A DNA stretch of 13,644 nucleotides, from contig DQGF01000483.1 of NCBI GenBank assembly GCA_003525045.1, positions 2,547 through 16,190 of the forward strand, in the 5' to 3' direction. Shown one piece after another: positions 7,401 to 13,644 of this stretch (position 1 is its first letter; the number at the start of each line of letters is the position of its first letter). The notes under the pieces were generated by a model, which ran no database searches, was not told the origin of the DNA, and was given only the letters and a program-made list of their open reading frames with translations. This DNA is from Pseudomonas sp. Its GTDB lineage: Bacteria > Pseudomonadota > Gammaproteobacteria > Pseudomonadales > Pseudomonadaceae. A program made the translations under genes and the position numbers.

Positions 7401-7430
7401 ACTATAGAAGGGTGAGTCTCTATGGGACAA
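7401..7430 (-). promoter_or_regulatory. Candidate promoter for paralogue B and the RelB-like gene
   Basis: On the minus strand, TTGTCC (7430-7425) and TATAGT (7406-7401) are 18 nt apart. Transcription would begin near 7394, about 60 nt before the ATG at 7331. The rest of the 7332-7601 gap shows no gene and no clear terminator for the peptidase gene upstream of it. Confidence 0.4.
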
Positions 7431-7601
7431 GACGGCCGCGATGGACAGGTTTTGTAGGGGGTTTACCGGCTCTTTGGGATTCGGCCTACGCGCTTGCGAG
7501 GTTTTTACAGCAGAATCCCTAGAGGTAAAAAATCCCACTGGTTTGTCAGGCGAAGCGCGACATCCCTCGGTACGGTGCGCGCCAGAATGTGTACGACTTT
7601 T

Positions 7602-8675
7602 CTACAGGGCCTGGTCGGGATTGCTGCCCGGGGCCTGGCGCGAGGCCGCATCAAGGTCCATCAAACCTCTACCGTACGCTTCACTGTTGGCGTAGATGCC
7701 AGTCCGGTTCGCCGTTACCAGCAGGTGTTCGCGGACTTGCTGCGCGGTAAGTTCGGGATAGCGACTCTGCAAAGCCGCCAGGGCGCCGCTGACCAGCGCG
7801 GCAGCCGGAGAGGTGCCCGCGGTCTGTACGTATTTGCCATCTTTGCTGGTGGTCAGCAGGCCTTGCCCCGCGCCGGAATCGCCACCCGGCACAGCGATGC
7901 ACCAGGCTGCCGCCACACCGCAGTAGTTGGATTTGGCATTGATGGCACTGCCGTCGCTTTTCAATGCCACCACAGCGATCCAGCCCTTTTCCAGTTCGGG
8001 AAGGGCGAGCGGTAGGCCGGGTTCGGCCAGAGGTTCTCGTTTCAGTTCGTTGCCGGTCGGGAACACAAATACCGCGCCGTCCTCGACCAGTTTGCGCGCG
8101 GTGACCAACGATTTTGGCATGACCTGTTTGTAGCGTGCCTCGTTGATCTCTGTCGCCGGGATGGCATTGGCCCACGAGTTGTTGAGAATGCGCGCGCCCT
8201 TGTCGAAACCGGCTTGCCAGGATTGTGCAATTTCACTGTCGAAGAAAAACGGCTCGTTGTCGTCGCCGAAACGAAAGGGGATCAGTTGTGCATTGAACGC
8301 AACGCCGTGCATGCCCTGATCGTCCTTGTTGGCCGCAAGGATGCCGGCCATCTGGGTGCCGTGACCGATCCGGTCGAAGGTGCCGGGCTGGTTCTCGACA
8401 TAGTCAAAGCCCGGATCACGGATTCTTCCCTGGAATTGCGGCAGGCTGGTATTCAAGCCTGAGTCAATCAGCGCTACAGCCACGCCCTGGCCGGTGCCGC
8501 CGCGGGCATAAAGGGTTGATGCGTGAATGACTGCCAGGCCCTTCTGGGCTTGATACTCCGGTGTTTCGAACCGGGTCGGATCGATGGCCGGTTGCACAGG
8601 GTTTGTCAGGCAGCCACTTAACAGCAATGGCAGCGCAAGCGCAGGGGTGAGCGAAAAACTGGGTAGTTGGAGCAT
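7602..8675 (-). CDS. S8 (subtilisin-like) serine peptidase, predicted lipoprotein
   Basis: This is a 357-residue protein. The N-terminus from the ATG at 8675 has a hydrophobic segment ending in the lipobox LLSGC (18-22), so C22 should be lipidated and the enzyme envelope-anchored. The catalytic triad is D71 (ALIDSG), H105 (GHGTQMAG) and S289 (AGTSPAAALVSG), with oxyanion Asn 209 (FPTGNE). The C-terminal YGRGLMDLDAAS is the usual end of the peptidase domain in bacterial autotransporter proteases, but no beta-barrel or linker follows. The frame is open for 40 codons upstream, but the chosen ATG has AAGGA 6 nt before it and gives the clean signal. Substrate unknown. It is divergent from recQ. 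Confidence 0.85.
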   Translation of the reverse strand: MLQLPSFSLTPALALPLLLSGCLTNPVQPAIDPTRFETPEYQAQKGLAVIHASTLYARGGTGQGVAVALIDSGLNTSLPQFQGRIRDPGFDYVENQPGTFDRIGHGTQMAGILAANKDDQGMHGVAFNAQLIPFRFGDDNEPFFFDSEIAQSWQAGFDKGARILNNSWANAIPATEINEARYKQVMPKSLVTARKLVEDGAVFVFPTGNELKREPLAEPGLPLALPELEKGWIAVVALKSDGSAINAKSNYCGVAAAWCIAVPGGDSGAGQGLLTTSKDGKYVQTAGTSPAAALVSGALAALQSRYPELTAQQVREHLLVTANRTGIYANSEAYGRGLMDLDAASRQAPGSNPDQAL

Positions 8676-8885
8676 GGTCGTTCCTTGATGAATACCCGCG
8701 CGCATTGGATGTCCTGCCGTGATGAGGTTTCGCGCAGAGTGGTTTTTTCGAAGGTGAACCTTACCGGTGGAAATGGGCGCACGTGATGGAGGCAAAGTGC
8801 CCCGTTTGTTTCAGCCTATGGCAAAGGTTGGCCCGATGGACGCTGTATCATCCCGTATCGTTTTGCCCCAGACCTTTTCTCGACT

Positions 8886-8922
8886 CGCTGCGATTGCCCG
8901 CTAGGCTTTTGGCATCGCAGCG
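8886..8922. promoter_or_regulatory. Inverted repeat in the recQ leader
   Basis: CGCTGCGAT (8886-8894) and ATCGCAGCG (8914-8922) are perfect 9-bp arms around a 19-nt loop, ending 6 nt before the recQ ribosome site GGAG (8929-8932). There is no T-tract, so it is not a terminator. The surrounding gap 8676-8941 should hold divergent promoters, but none was convincing by eye (TATCAT at 8846-8851 is a weak -10). Confidence 0.4.
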
Positions 8923-8941
8923 GTCAACGGAGTGACAGCTT

Positions 8942-10876
8942 ATGCACAACACCCTGAAACAGGTTTTCGGTTATCCACAGTTTCGGCCCGGCCAGGAAGT
9001 GGCGGTTAGCGCCGTGTTGGCCGGACGCTCGGCGGCGGCGATTTTCCCGACCGGCTCGGGCAAGTCCCTTTGTTACCAATTGCCGGCCTTATTGCTGCCG
9101 CATCTGACGTTGGTGGTCTCGCCGCTGCTGGCGCTGATGCAGGATCAATTGGCATTCCTGCAACGCCACGGCATTGCGGCGGGCAGTATCGATTCGGCCC
9201 AGAGCCGCGAGGATGCCAGCGATGTGATGGCCCGGGCGAAGTCCGGCGAGCTGAAGATTTTGATGATTTCCGTGGAGCGCCTGAAAAACGAACGTTTCCG
9301 CAATTTCTTGCAGCAAGTGCCGATCTCGCTGCTGGTGGTGGACGAGGCGCACTGCATTTCCGAGTGGGGCCACAACTTTCGCCCCGATTACCTCAAGCTT
9401 CCTGACTATCAGCGCCAGTTCAACATCCCACAGGCGCTGCTGCTGACAGCCACCGCGACACCCAAGGTGATCGCCGATATGGAGGCGAAATTCGCCATCG
9501 CCGCCGAAGATGTGGTGACCACCGGTTTTTATCGGCCGAACCTCAATTTGCTGGTGGAGCCGGTGCGCGGTCAGGACAAGCGACGACGTCTTGTTGAATG
9601 GATGAGTGAGCGTCCAGGCCAACCGAGTATCGTCTACGTCACTCTGCAGAAAACCGCCGAGCACATCGCCGAACATCTGACTCGCAATCGTATACAGGCC
9701 GAGGCCTATCACGCCGGTCTGCCTCATGAGCAACGGGAAGCAATACAGAAACGATTCATGAGCGGGCAATCCAATTGCATCGTCGCCACCATTGCCTTCG
9801 GCATGGGTATCGACAAGAGTGACATCCGCAATGTGGTGCATTTCGACCTGCCCAAATCCATCGAAAACTACAGCCAGGAAATCGGCCGCGCCGGGCGTGA
9901 CGGACAGCCGTCCGACTGCCTGGTGTTGGCCAACCGCGACAGCCTCAATGTGCTGGAAAACTTCGTCTATGGCGACACGCCGGAACTGGATGGCATCCGC
10001 CGCGTGCTTGATGAGTTGCAAGCCACTGCACCCGAAGGGCAGTGGGAGTTTCTGTTGGGGCCACTCGCGGATCAGAGCAACATTCGCCAGTTGCCACTCA
10101 AGACTTTGCTGGTGCAGTTGGAACTGCGCAGGATCATCGCGCCGCGTTATGCCTATTACGCCGAATACCGCTTCAAATATTTGCAGGAGCCCGAAGTCTT
10201 GCTGGCCCGCTTCGAGGGTGAGCGCAGGGATTTCGTCGCGGCGATCATCCAGACCTCCACCCGTGCGCGGACCTGGGCTACGGTGAATTTCGATGCGCTG
10301 TACCAGCAGCATCAAGCCGAGCGCAATCGGGTGGTCAAGGCGCTGGACTATTTCCAGGAGAAGGGCTGGGTGGAGCTTGAAAGCAAGCAGATGACTGAGG
10401 TCTACAGCCTGCTGCAAACGGATTTCGACAGCCAGGCCCTGAGCGCCGAGCTGCACGCTTGTTTCACCCAGCATGAGCGCACGGAAGTCGCGCGGATTCA
10501 CGCCATGCTGGAGCTGTTCGCCACTGACCATTGCCTGGGTTATCGCCTGGCTGCGTACTTCGGTGACGAGAATGCGCCTCGCCAATGCGGGCATTGTTCG
10601 GTGTGTCACGGGCAGGTAGTGCGACTGCCGGCCCCACCGGAGTTACCGGCGCTTGTGGATAAAAACTTCGAAGCGCTGTGCGGCGATTTTATCCACAAGC
10701 ATGAGCAATACACCGGCAGCGTGCCATCGGCTGAGCGCGTGACGCGGTTTCTGTGCGGGATCAGCGTTCCGCTGTTTACAAAGCTCAAGGTCAAGTCGAT
10801 TTCGGGGTTTGCGGCGTTGGAGGATTATCCGTACGCCGAAGTGCGGGAATGGGCCGCGGCGCATTTGCCAAGTTGA
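8942..10876 (+). CDS. recQ: RecQ-family ATP-dependent DNA helicase, atypical architecture
   Basis: This 644-residue superfamily 2 DNA helicase probably unwinds 3'-tailed, forked or recombination intermediates. Motifs in order: QFRPGQ (13-18), Walker A PTGSGKS (36-42), DEAH box with aromatic-rich loop DEAHCISEWGHNFRPDY (134-150), TATATP (169-174), AYHAGL (255-260) and motif VI QEIGRAGRDG (312-321). The RecQ zinc cysteines are kept as C531, C549, C552 and C555 (C-x17-C-x2-C-x2-C). In E. coli RecQ they lie only about 50 residues after motif VI; here about 210 residues intervene, including a likely winged-helix-like stretch. No HRDC domain follows. GGAG lies 9 nt before the ATG. This is a RecQ paralogue type rather than the E. 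coli form. Confidence 0.85.
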   Translation: MHNTLKQVFGYPQFRPGQEVAVSAVLAGRSAAAIFPTGSGKSLCYQLPALLLPHLTLVVSPLLALMQDQLAFLQRHGIAAGSIDSAQSREDASDVMARAKSGELKILMISVERLKNERFRNFLQQVPISLLVVDEAHCISEWGHNFRPDYLKLPDYQRQFNIPQALLLTATATPKVIADMEAKFAIAAEDVVTTGFYRPNLNLLVEPVRGQDKRRRLVEWMSERPGQPSIVYVTLQKTAEHIAEHLTRNRIQAEAYHAGLPHEQREAIQKRFMSGQSNCIVATIAFGMGIDKSDIRNVVHFDLPKSIENYSQEIGRAGRDGQPSDCLVLANRDSLNVLENFVYGDTPELDGIRRVLDELQATAPEGQWEFLLGPLADQSNIRQLPLKTLLVQLELRRIIAPRYAYYAEYRFKYLQEPEVLLARFEGERRDFVAAIIQTSTRARTWATVNFDALYQQHQAERNRVVKALDYFQEKGWVELESKQMTEVYSLLQTDFDSQALSAELHACFTQHERTEVARIHAMLELFATDHCLGYRLAAYFGDENAPRQCGHCSVCHGQVVRLPAPPELPALVDKNFEALCGDFIHKHEQYTGSVPSAERVTRFLCGISVPLFTKLKVKSISGFAALEDYPYAEVREWAAAHLPS

Positions 10877-10997
10877 AATACGAAGGCCTGGTCATATCCA
10901 TCCCCTGAATGTCGCTCATCACAGGAATAAATTTCAAAAAAACCTGGCGGCTGACTATGGTGAGGGCTGTCTTTGGATCGCCAACAAGAGAACAATC

Positions 10998-12224
10998 ATG
11001 AGCCAGACACCGTTCAACATTCAGCGCGCAGCCGTCATTGGCGCGGGCACCATGGGCCGTGGCATTGTCATGTGCCTGGCCAATGCCGGGGTGCCGGTGC
11101 AATGGGTCGACAATAATCCGAAGATGCTTGAGCAGGCGCTGGCTGCCGTGGCTGACACCTACGCCCACAATGTGCGCCAAGGTCGTTTTGATCAGGCCGA
11201 GGCGGACGCGCGTGTTGCACGGGTGACAGCGGCGGCCGGTTACGCGGCGATCCGCGATGTGGATCTGGTGATTGAGGCGGTTTACGAAAATCTCGAGCTC
11301 AAGCAGAAAATCTTCCGTGAACTGGATGGCTTGCTCAAACCCGAAGCCATTCTGGCCAGCAACACCTCGGCGCTGGATATCGACGCCATTGCCGCAGCCA
11401 CTCGCCGTCCGCAACAGGTCCTGGGCCTGCATTTCTTCAGCCCGGCGCACATCATGAAGCTGCTGGAAATCGTCCGCGGTGCGCAGACTTCACCGACGGT
11501 GCTTGCTGCGGCGCTGGAGCTGGGCAAGCGCATGGGCAAGGTCAGCGTGGTGGTGGGCAACTGTCCTGGTTTCATCGGTAATCGCATGCTTCGTACCTAC
11601 GTACTTGAAGCGCGCAAGATGCTGCTCGAAGGCGCTTATCCCTATCAGGTCGACGCAGCGCTGCAAGGGTTCGGTTTCGCCATGGGGCCGTTCCGCATGT
11701 ACGACGTGGTCGGCATCGATCTGGAGTGGCGCGCTCGGCAGCTCGCTGGCGAGGGTCAGGATGCGCCGCAGGTGCAAGTAGACAACCGTCTGTGCGAGCT
11801 GGGGCGATTTGGTCAGAAAAGTGGTGACGGGTATTACCACTACGAACCAGGTAGTCGGCAGGCTGAGCACGATGTGACGGTCGATGCGCTGGTGCTGCAG
11901 GTCAGCGAGGAGCTGGGCTTCCAGCGGCGCGAGATCGTGCCTGAGGAGGTCCTGGAGCGCTGCTTGCTGGCACTGGTCAATGAAGGGGCGAAGATTCTTC
12001 AGGAAGGTATTGCCGAGTCTGCACACGACATCGATCTGGTTTACCTCAACGGTTATGGTTTCCCGGTGGATAAGGGCGGGCCGATGGCCTGGGCGGACCG
12101 GCAGGGGTTGGCGGATATTCATCAGCGGTTGCTGGCGCTGGAAACCAGGCAAGGCGATCACTGGAGTCCGGCGCGGTTGATTGGTGAGTTGGCGGCGCAG
12201 GGGAAAGGGTTTGCTGACATGTGA
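10998..12224 (+). CDS. 3-hydroxyacyl-CoA dehydrogenase (stand-alone, FadB C-half type)
   Basis: This 408-residue NAD-dependent enzyme should oxidise a 3-hydroxyacyl-CoA to 3-oxoacyl-CoA. Features: the Rossmann loop GAGTMGRG (15-22); IEAVYE (92-97); SNTSAL (121-126); catalytic His 145 in LHFFSPAH with partner Glu 157; GNCPGFIGNR (187-196); and a second C-terminal 3HCDH domain containing ERCLLALVNEGAKILQEGIA and LNGYGFPVDKGGPM. This is the dehydrogenase half of FadB/FadJ without the enoyl-CoA hydratase half. The ATG at 10998 follows AAGAGAA; the frame is open upstream to 10809, but that stretch overlaps recQ. Substrate chain is unknown. A hotdog thioesterase follows after a REPIN. Confidence 0.85.
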   Translation: MSQTPFNIQRAAVIGAGTMGRGIVMCLANAGVPVQWVDNNPKMLEQALAAVADTYAHNVRQGRFDQAEADARVARVTAAAGYAAIRDVDLVIEAVYENLELKQKIFRELDGLLKPEAILASNTSALDIDAIAAATRRPQQVLGLHFFSPAHIMKLLEIVRGAQTSPTVLAAALELGKRMGKVSVVVGNCPGFIGNRMLRTYVLEARKMLLEGAYPYQVDAALQGFGFAMGPFRMYDVVGIDLEWRARQLAGEGQDAPQVQVDNRLCELGRFGQKSGDGYYHYEPGSRQAEHDVTVDALVLQVSEELGFQRREIVPEEVLERCLLALVNEGAKILQEGIAESAHDIDLVYLNGYGFPVDKGGPMAWADRQGLADIHQRLLALETRQGDHWSPARLIGELAAQGKGFADM

Positions 12225-12247
12225 TTGATGTGGCGCCTGTGAAGGCC

Positions 12248-12344
12248 TCTTCGCGAGCAAGCCCGCTCCCACATTGGGCCTCCTGTGTGCCCACATTTTG
12301 TGTCAGGCACAGTTCAAGTGTGGGAGCGGGCTTGCTCGCGAAGA
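12248..12344. repeat. REPIN: two inverted REP elements
   Basis: Two REP copies of 26 nt (12248-12273 and 12319-12344), core GCGAGCAAGCCCGCTCCCAC, face each other as perfect inverted arms around 45 nt. This is the REP doublet mobilised by RAYT transposases in Pseudomonas; no RAYT gene is in the window. It fills most of the gap between the dehydrogenase and thioesterase genes and could fold as a long hairpin in a read-through mRNA, uncoupling their expression. Confidence 0.9.
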
Positions 12345-12399
12345 ACGATAACGCGGTTTTCGCCTTAAACTCACAATCCAACTCCAGGATCCGATACTG

Positions 12400-12831
12400 A
12401 TGTCCACTCCGATGCCCCTACGCACCGACTACCCCCACTTCCAACCCATCACCACCCGCTGGCATGACAACGATGTCTATGGCCACATCAACAACGTTAC
12501 CTACTACAGCTTCTTCGACACGGCGGTGAACACCTACCTGATCGAAGTCGGCGGCCTGGATATCCATGACGGTGAAGTCGTGGGTTTTGTGGTGAGTTCG
12601 GCCTGTGACTACTTTGCCTCTATCGCTTTCCCGGACCGGATCGAGATCGGCTTGCGCGTGGGCAAGCTAGGCAACAGTTCTGTGCAGTACGAGCTGGCGG
12701 TGTTCAAGGCAGGCGAAGACGAAGCCTGCGCGGCGGGGCGCTTCGTGCAGGTGTTTGTGGATCGTGCTTCAAATCAGCCGGTGGCGATTCCTTACCCGTT
12801 GCGCGAGGCGCTGGAGAGGCTGGTGGTTTGA
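12400..12831 (+). CDS. Acyl-CoA thioesterase, 4-hydroxybenzoyl-CoA thioesterase / FadM-like family
   Basis: This 143-residue single hotdog-fold protein is the usual size of the family. The signature is TRWHDNDVYGHINNVTYYSF (residues 19-38), where the Asp residues D23/D25 and G28-H29-I30-N31-N32 form the active-site turn and helix. Known members hydrolyse acyl-CoA or acyl-ACP thioesters as multimers in the cytoplasm. The ATG at 12400 has AGGA 10 nt upstream; the ATG at 12412 is a possible alternative. Closeness to the 3-hydroxyacyl-CoA dehydrogenase suggests a shared acyl-CoA pathway, but the REPIN between them argues against tight co-expression. A strong terminator follows. Confidence 0.85.
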   Translation: MSTPMPLRTDYPHFQPITTRWHDNDVYGHINNVTYYSFFDTAVNTYLIEVGGLDIHDGEVVGFVVSSACDYFASIAFPDRIEIGLRVGKLGNSSVQYELAVFKAGEDEACAAGRFVQVFVDRASNQPVAIPYPLREALERLVV

Positions 12832-12840
12832 CGGGCAAAA

Positions 12841-12870
12841 AAAATCGCAGCCATTGGGCTGCGATTTTTT
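12841..12870. terminator. Bidirectional rho-independent terminator
   Basis: ATCGCAGCC (12844-12852) pairs with GGCTGCGAT (12857-12865) around ATTG. It is flanked by a run of A on the left and six T on the right. It serves the thioesterase gene on + and the glycine-zipper gene on -, which converge here. Confidence 0.9.
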
Positions 12871-12900
12871 GATCTACCTGTCAGTGAAGCCGTTCAGGCC

Positions 12901-13386
12901 TCAGTGACGACGGTAGTTCTTGTGGTGTTTGCGATGCCCATAGGCATGGCCACGACCCGGGTGGCCGTCACGGTAGTAGCGACGGTCATCGCCGCCACGA
13001 TGGGAGCGACGATCATCGTCCTCATCGCTCTTGTTGCCCATGTAGTTACCCAGCGCGCCACCGGCGCCGCCGCCTGCTGCGGAGCCGATCAGGCTGCCGG
13101 TGGTGCCGCCCATGCTGCGGCCGACCACGTTACCGCCTGCTGCGCCCAACGCACCACCGATAGCGGCTTCGCCACGGCTGCGTTTGTCTGCGCCAACTGC
13201 GCTACCACCCGCGCCGCCCAGGGCCGCGCCAATGGTGGAACCTGTACTGCCGCCTAATGACTGACCGACGACCGAGCCCAAAACCCCGCCCAATGCGCCG
13301 CCCACACCTGCTTCGGTGGTGCCGCCGGCAGAAGCGAAGCCACTGACCAGGCCAAGGGACAACAAGAGAATCGAGGAGAACTTCAT
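12901..13386 (-). CDS. Glycine-zipper envelope protein
   Basis: This 161-residue protein has a Sec signal peptide MKFSSILLLSLGLVSGFASA, likely cut after residue 20. The mature part holds two tandem Gly-rich units of about 42 residues (25-66 and 73-114, offset 48) with GxxxG spacing, i.e. glycine-zipper segments that can pack in or against membranes. The tail after residue 120 is an acidic patch followed by a strongly basic His/Arg/Tyr-rich stretch ending HRKHHKNYRRH. No Cys lipobox is present. The ATG at 13386 has GAGG 7 nt upstream. Known zipper proteins of this type are outer-membrane or periplasmic and often stress-linked. Function is not assigned. Confidence 0.8.
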   Translation of the reverse strand: MKFSSILLLSLGLVSGFASAGGTTEAGVGGALGGVLGSVVGQSLGGSTGSTIGAALGGAGGSAVGADKRSRGEAAIGGALGAAGGNVVGRSMGGTTGSLIGSAAGGGAGGALGNYMGNKSDEDDDRRSHRGGDDRRYYRDGHPGRGHAYGHRKHHKNYRRH

Positions 13387-13457
13387 AGAGAAACCTCAAG
13401 GGGATGACGGCGCGATCCTGAGGCTGTGTCATGGTCGTGACAATCGAAATCCGACGA

Positions 13458-13486
13458 GTGACACGACTTCAACACATTTCTATAAG
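13458..13486 (+). promoter_or_regulatory. Candidate sigma70 promoter for a small RNA
   Basis: GTGACA (13458-13463) and TATAAG (13481-13486) have an ideal 17-nt spacer. It points rightward, away from the glycine-zipper gene, and predicts a start near 13493. No protein-coding frame of note follows. Confidence 0.5.
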
Positions 13487-13492
13487 TTACTG

Positions 13493-13574
13493 TTTTTTAG
13501 GCGGAACTTAACTGTTTTTCACCGGTCTTTAGTTACTTCGGAATGGCCGTTTTTGTGAAAAAACGGCCTTTTTT
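13493..13574 (+). ncRNA. Putative small RNA of about 82 nt
   Basis: A consensus-like promoter is followed, within about 82 nt, by a strong rho-independent terminator with six T, and no gene on the + strand lies between. The transcript would be U-rich with several A/U stretches and end in a GC-clamped hairpin and U-tail, features of Hfq-dependent sRNAs. Its identity is unknown. The alternative is that the terminator only blocks read-through from the left. Confidence 0.45.
13545..13574 (+). terminator. Rho-independent terminator without an obvious upstream gene
   Basis: GGCCGTTTTT (13545-13554) pairs with AAAAACGGCC (13559-13568) and is followed by six T. The T-run is only on the + strand, yet the nearest + gene ends at 12831 and already has its own terminator. 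Confidence 0.85.
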
Positions 13575-13628
13575 GTGGGCGTTTGGAAAGTGTTCGAGGG
13601 GGGTGATACATGTGTTGCCCAGTCGGAC

Positions 13629-13644
13629 GCCTTCGCGGGCAAGC
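13629..13644. repeat. REP element cut by the window edge
   Basis: GCCTTCGCGGGCAAGC matches the start of the REP form seen at 7014-7042 and probably continues beyond the window. Confidence 0.6.

Noticed and set aside
7494..8015. Plus-strand open frame (173 codons) opposite the S8 peptidase gene
   Set aside because: The minus strand has the intact catalytic triad, signal peptide and ribosome site; the plus frame shows nothing recognisable.
9089..10609. Long open frame (506 codons) on the minus strand opposite recQ
   Set aside because: Antisense shadow of recQ; His/Gln-rich translation typical of reversed GC-rich codons.
11490..12296. Minus-strand open frame (268 codons) opposite the dehydrogenase gene
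   Set aside because: Shadow frame; its first part is read from a REP element and it has no motif.
12248..12344. Rho-independent terminator of the dehydrogenase gene
   Set aside because: The perfect arms belong to two known-type REP elements with a 45-nt spacer and no T-run, so it is classed as a REPIN.

Overview
The window looks like chromosome of a fluorescent-group Pseudomonas. The reasons are about 60% GC by eye, the hslR-hslO-pckA order, REP elements of the GCGGGCAAGC / GCGAGCAAGC type in several places, and several small proteins of a Pseudomonas-restricted kind. No tRNA, rRNA, insertion sequence or CRISPR array was seen.

Layout. 1-168 may hold a decayed end of a ferredoxin-reductase-like gene. 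182-3409 (+) is core stress and central metabolism: hslR (Hsp15), hslO (Hsp33) and pckA (ATP-dependent PEP carboxykinase), closed by a strong terminator. 3482-7331 (-) is an accessory block of small genes: a hipB-hipA toxin-antitoxin pair with twin operator-like repeats upstream; a YhfG/AntF-like antitoxin without a Fic toxin, followed by a DUF1493 protein; two paralogous small proteins (about 63% identical by hand count); and a short RelB-like antitoxin with no toxin. One paralogue is preceded by a striking structured RNA of about 165 nt. 7602-8675 (-) is a subtilisin-like lipoprotein, divergent from recQ (8942-10876, +). Then come a stand-alone 3-hydroxyacyl-CoA dehydrogenase (10998-12224), a REPIN, a hotdog thioesterase (12400-12831) and a bidirectional terminator. 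The last gene is a glycine-zipper envelope protein (12901-13386, -). Its upstream region carries a well-formed + strand promoter and terminator that could define an sRNA of about 82 nt.

How the parts relate. hslR and hslO are both heat/oxidative translation-rescue or chaperone functions. The dehydrogenase and thioesterase both act on acyl-CoA and may share a pathway, but a REPIN separates them. The accessory block combines one complete toxin-antitoxin system with antitoxin-like genes lacking their usual toxins, small unknown proteins and RNA structure. It sits between conserved genes, as expected of a variable locus.

The best candidates for something undescribed are the structured leader RNA at 6562-6727 (a 24-position closing stem with one mismatch, and an internal C-UUCG-G hairpin) with the open frame inside it, and the possible sRNA at 13493-13574. 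All homology calls here are from motif recognition by eye; no search or folding program was run.
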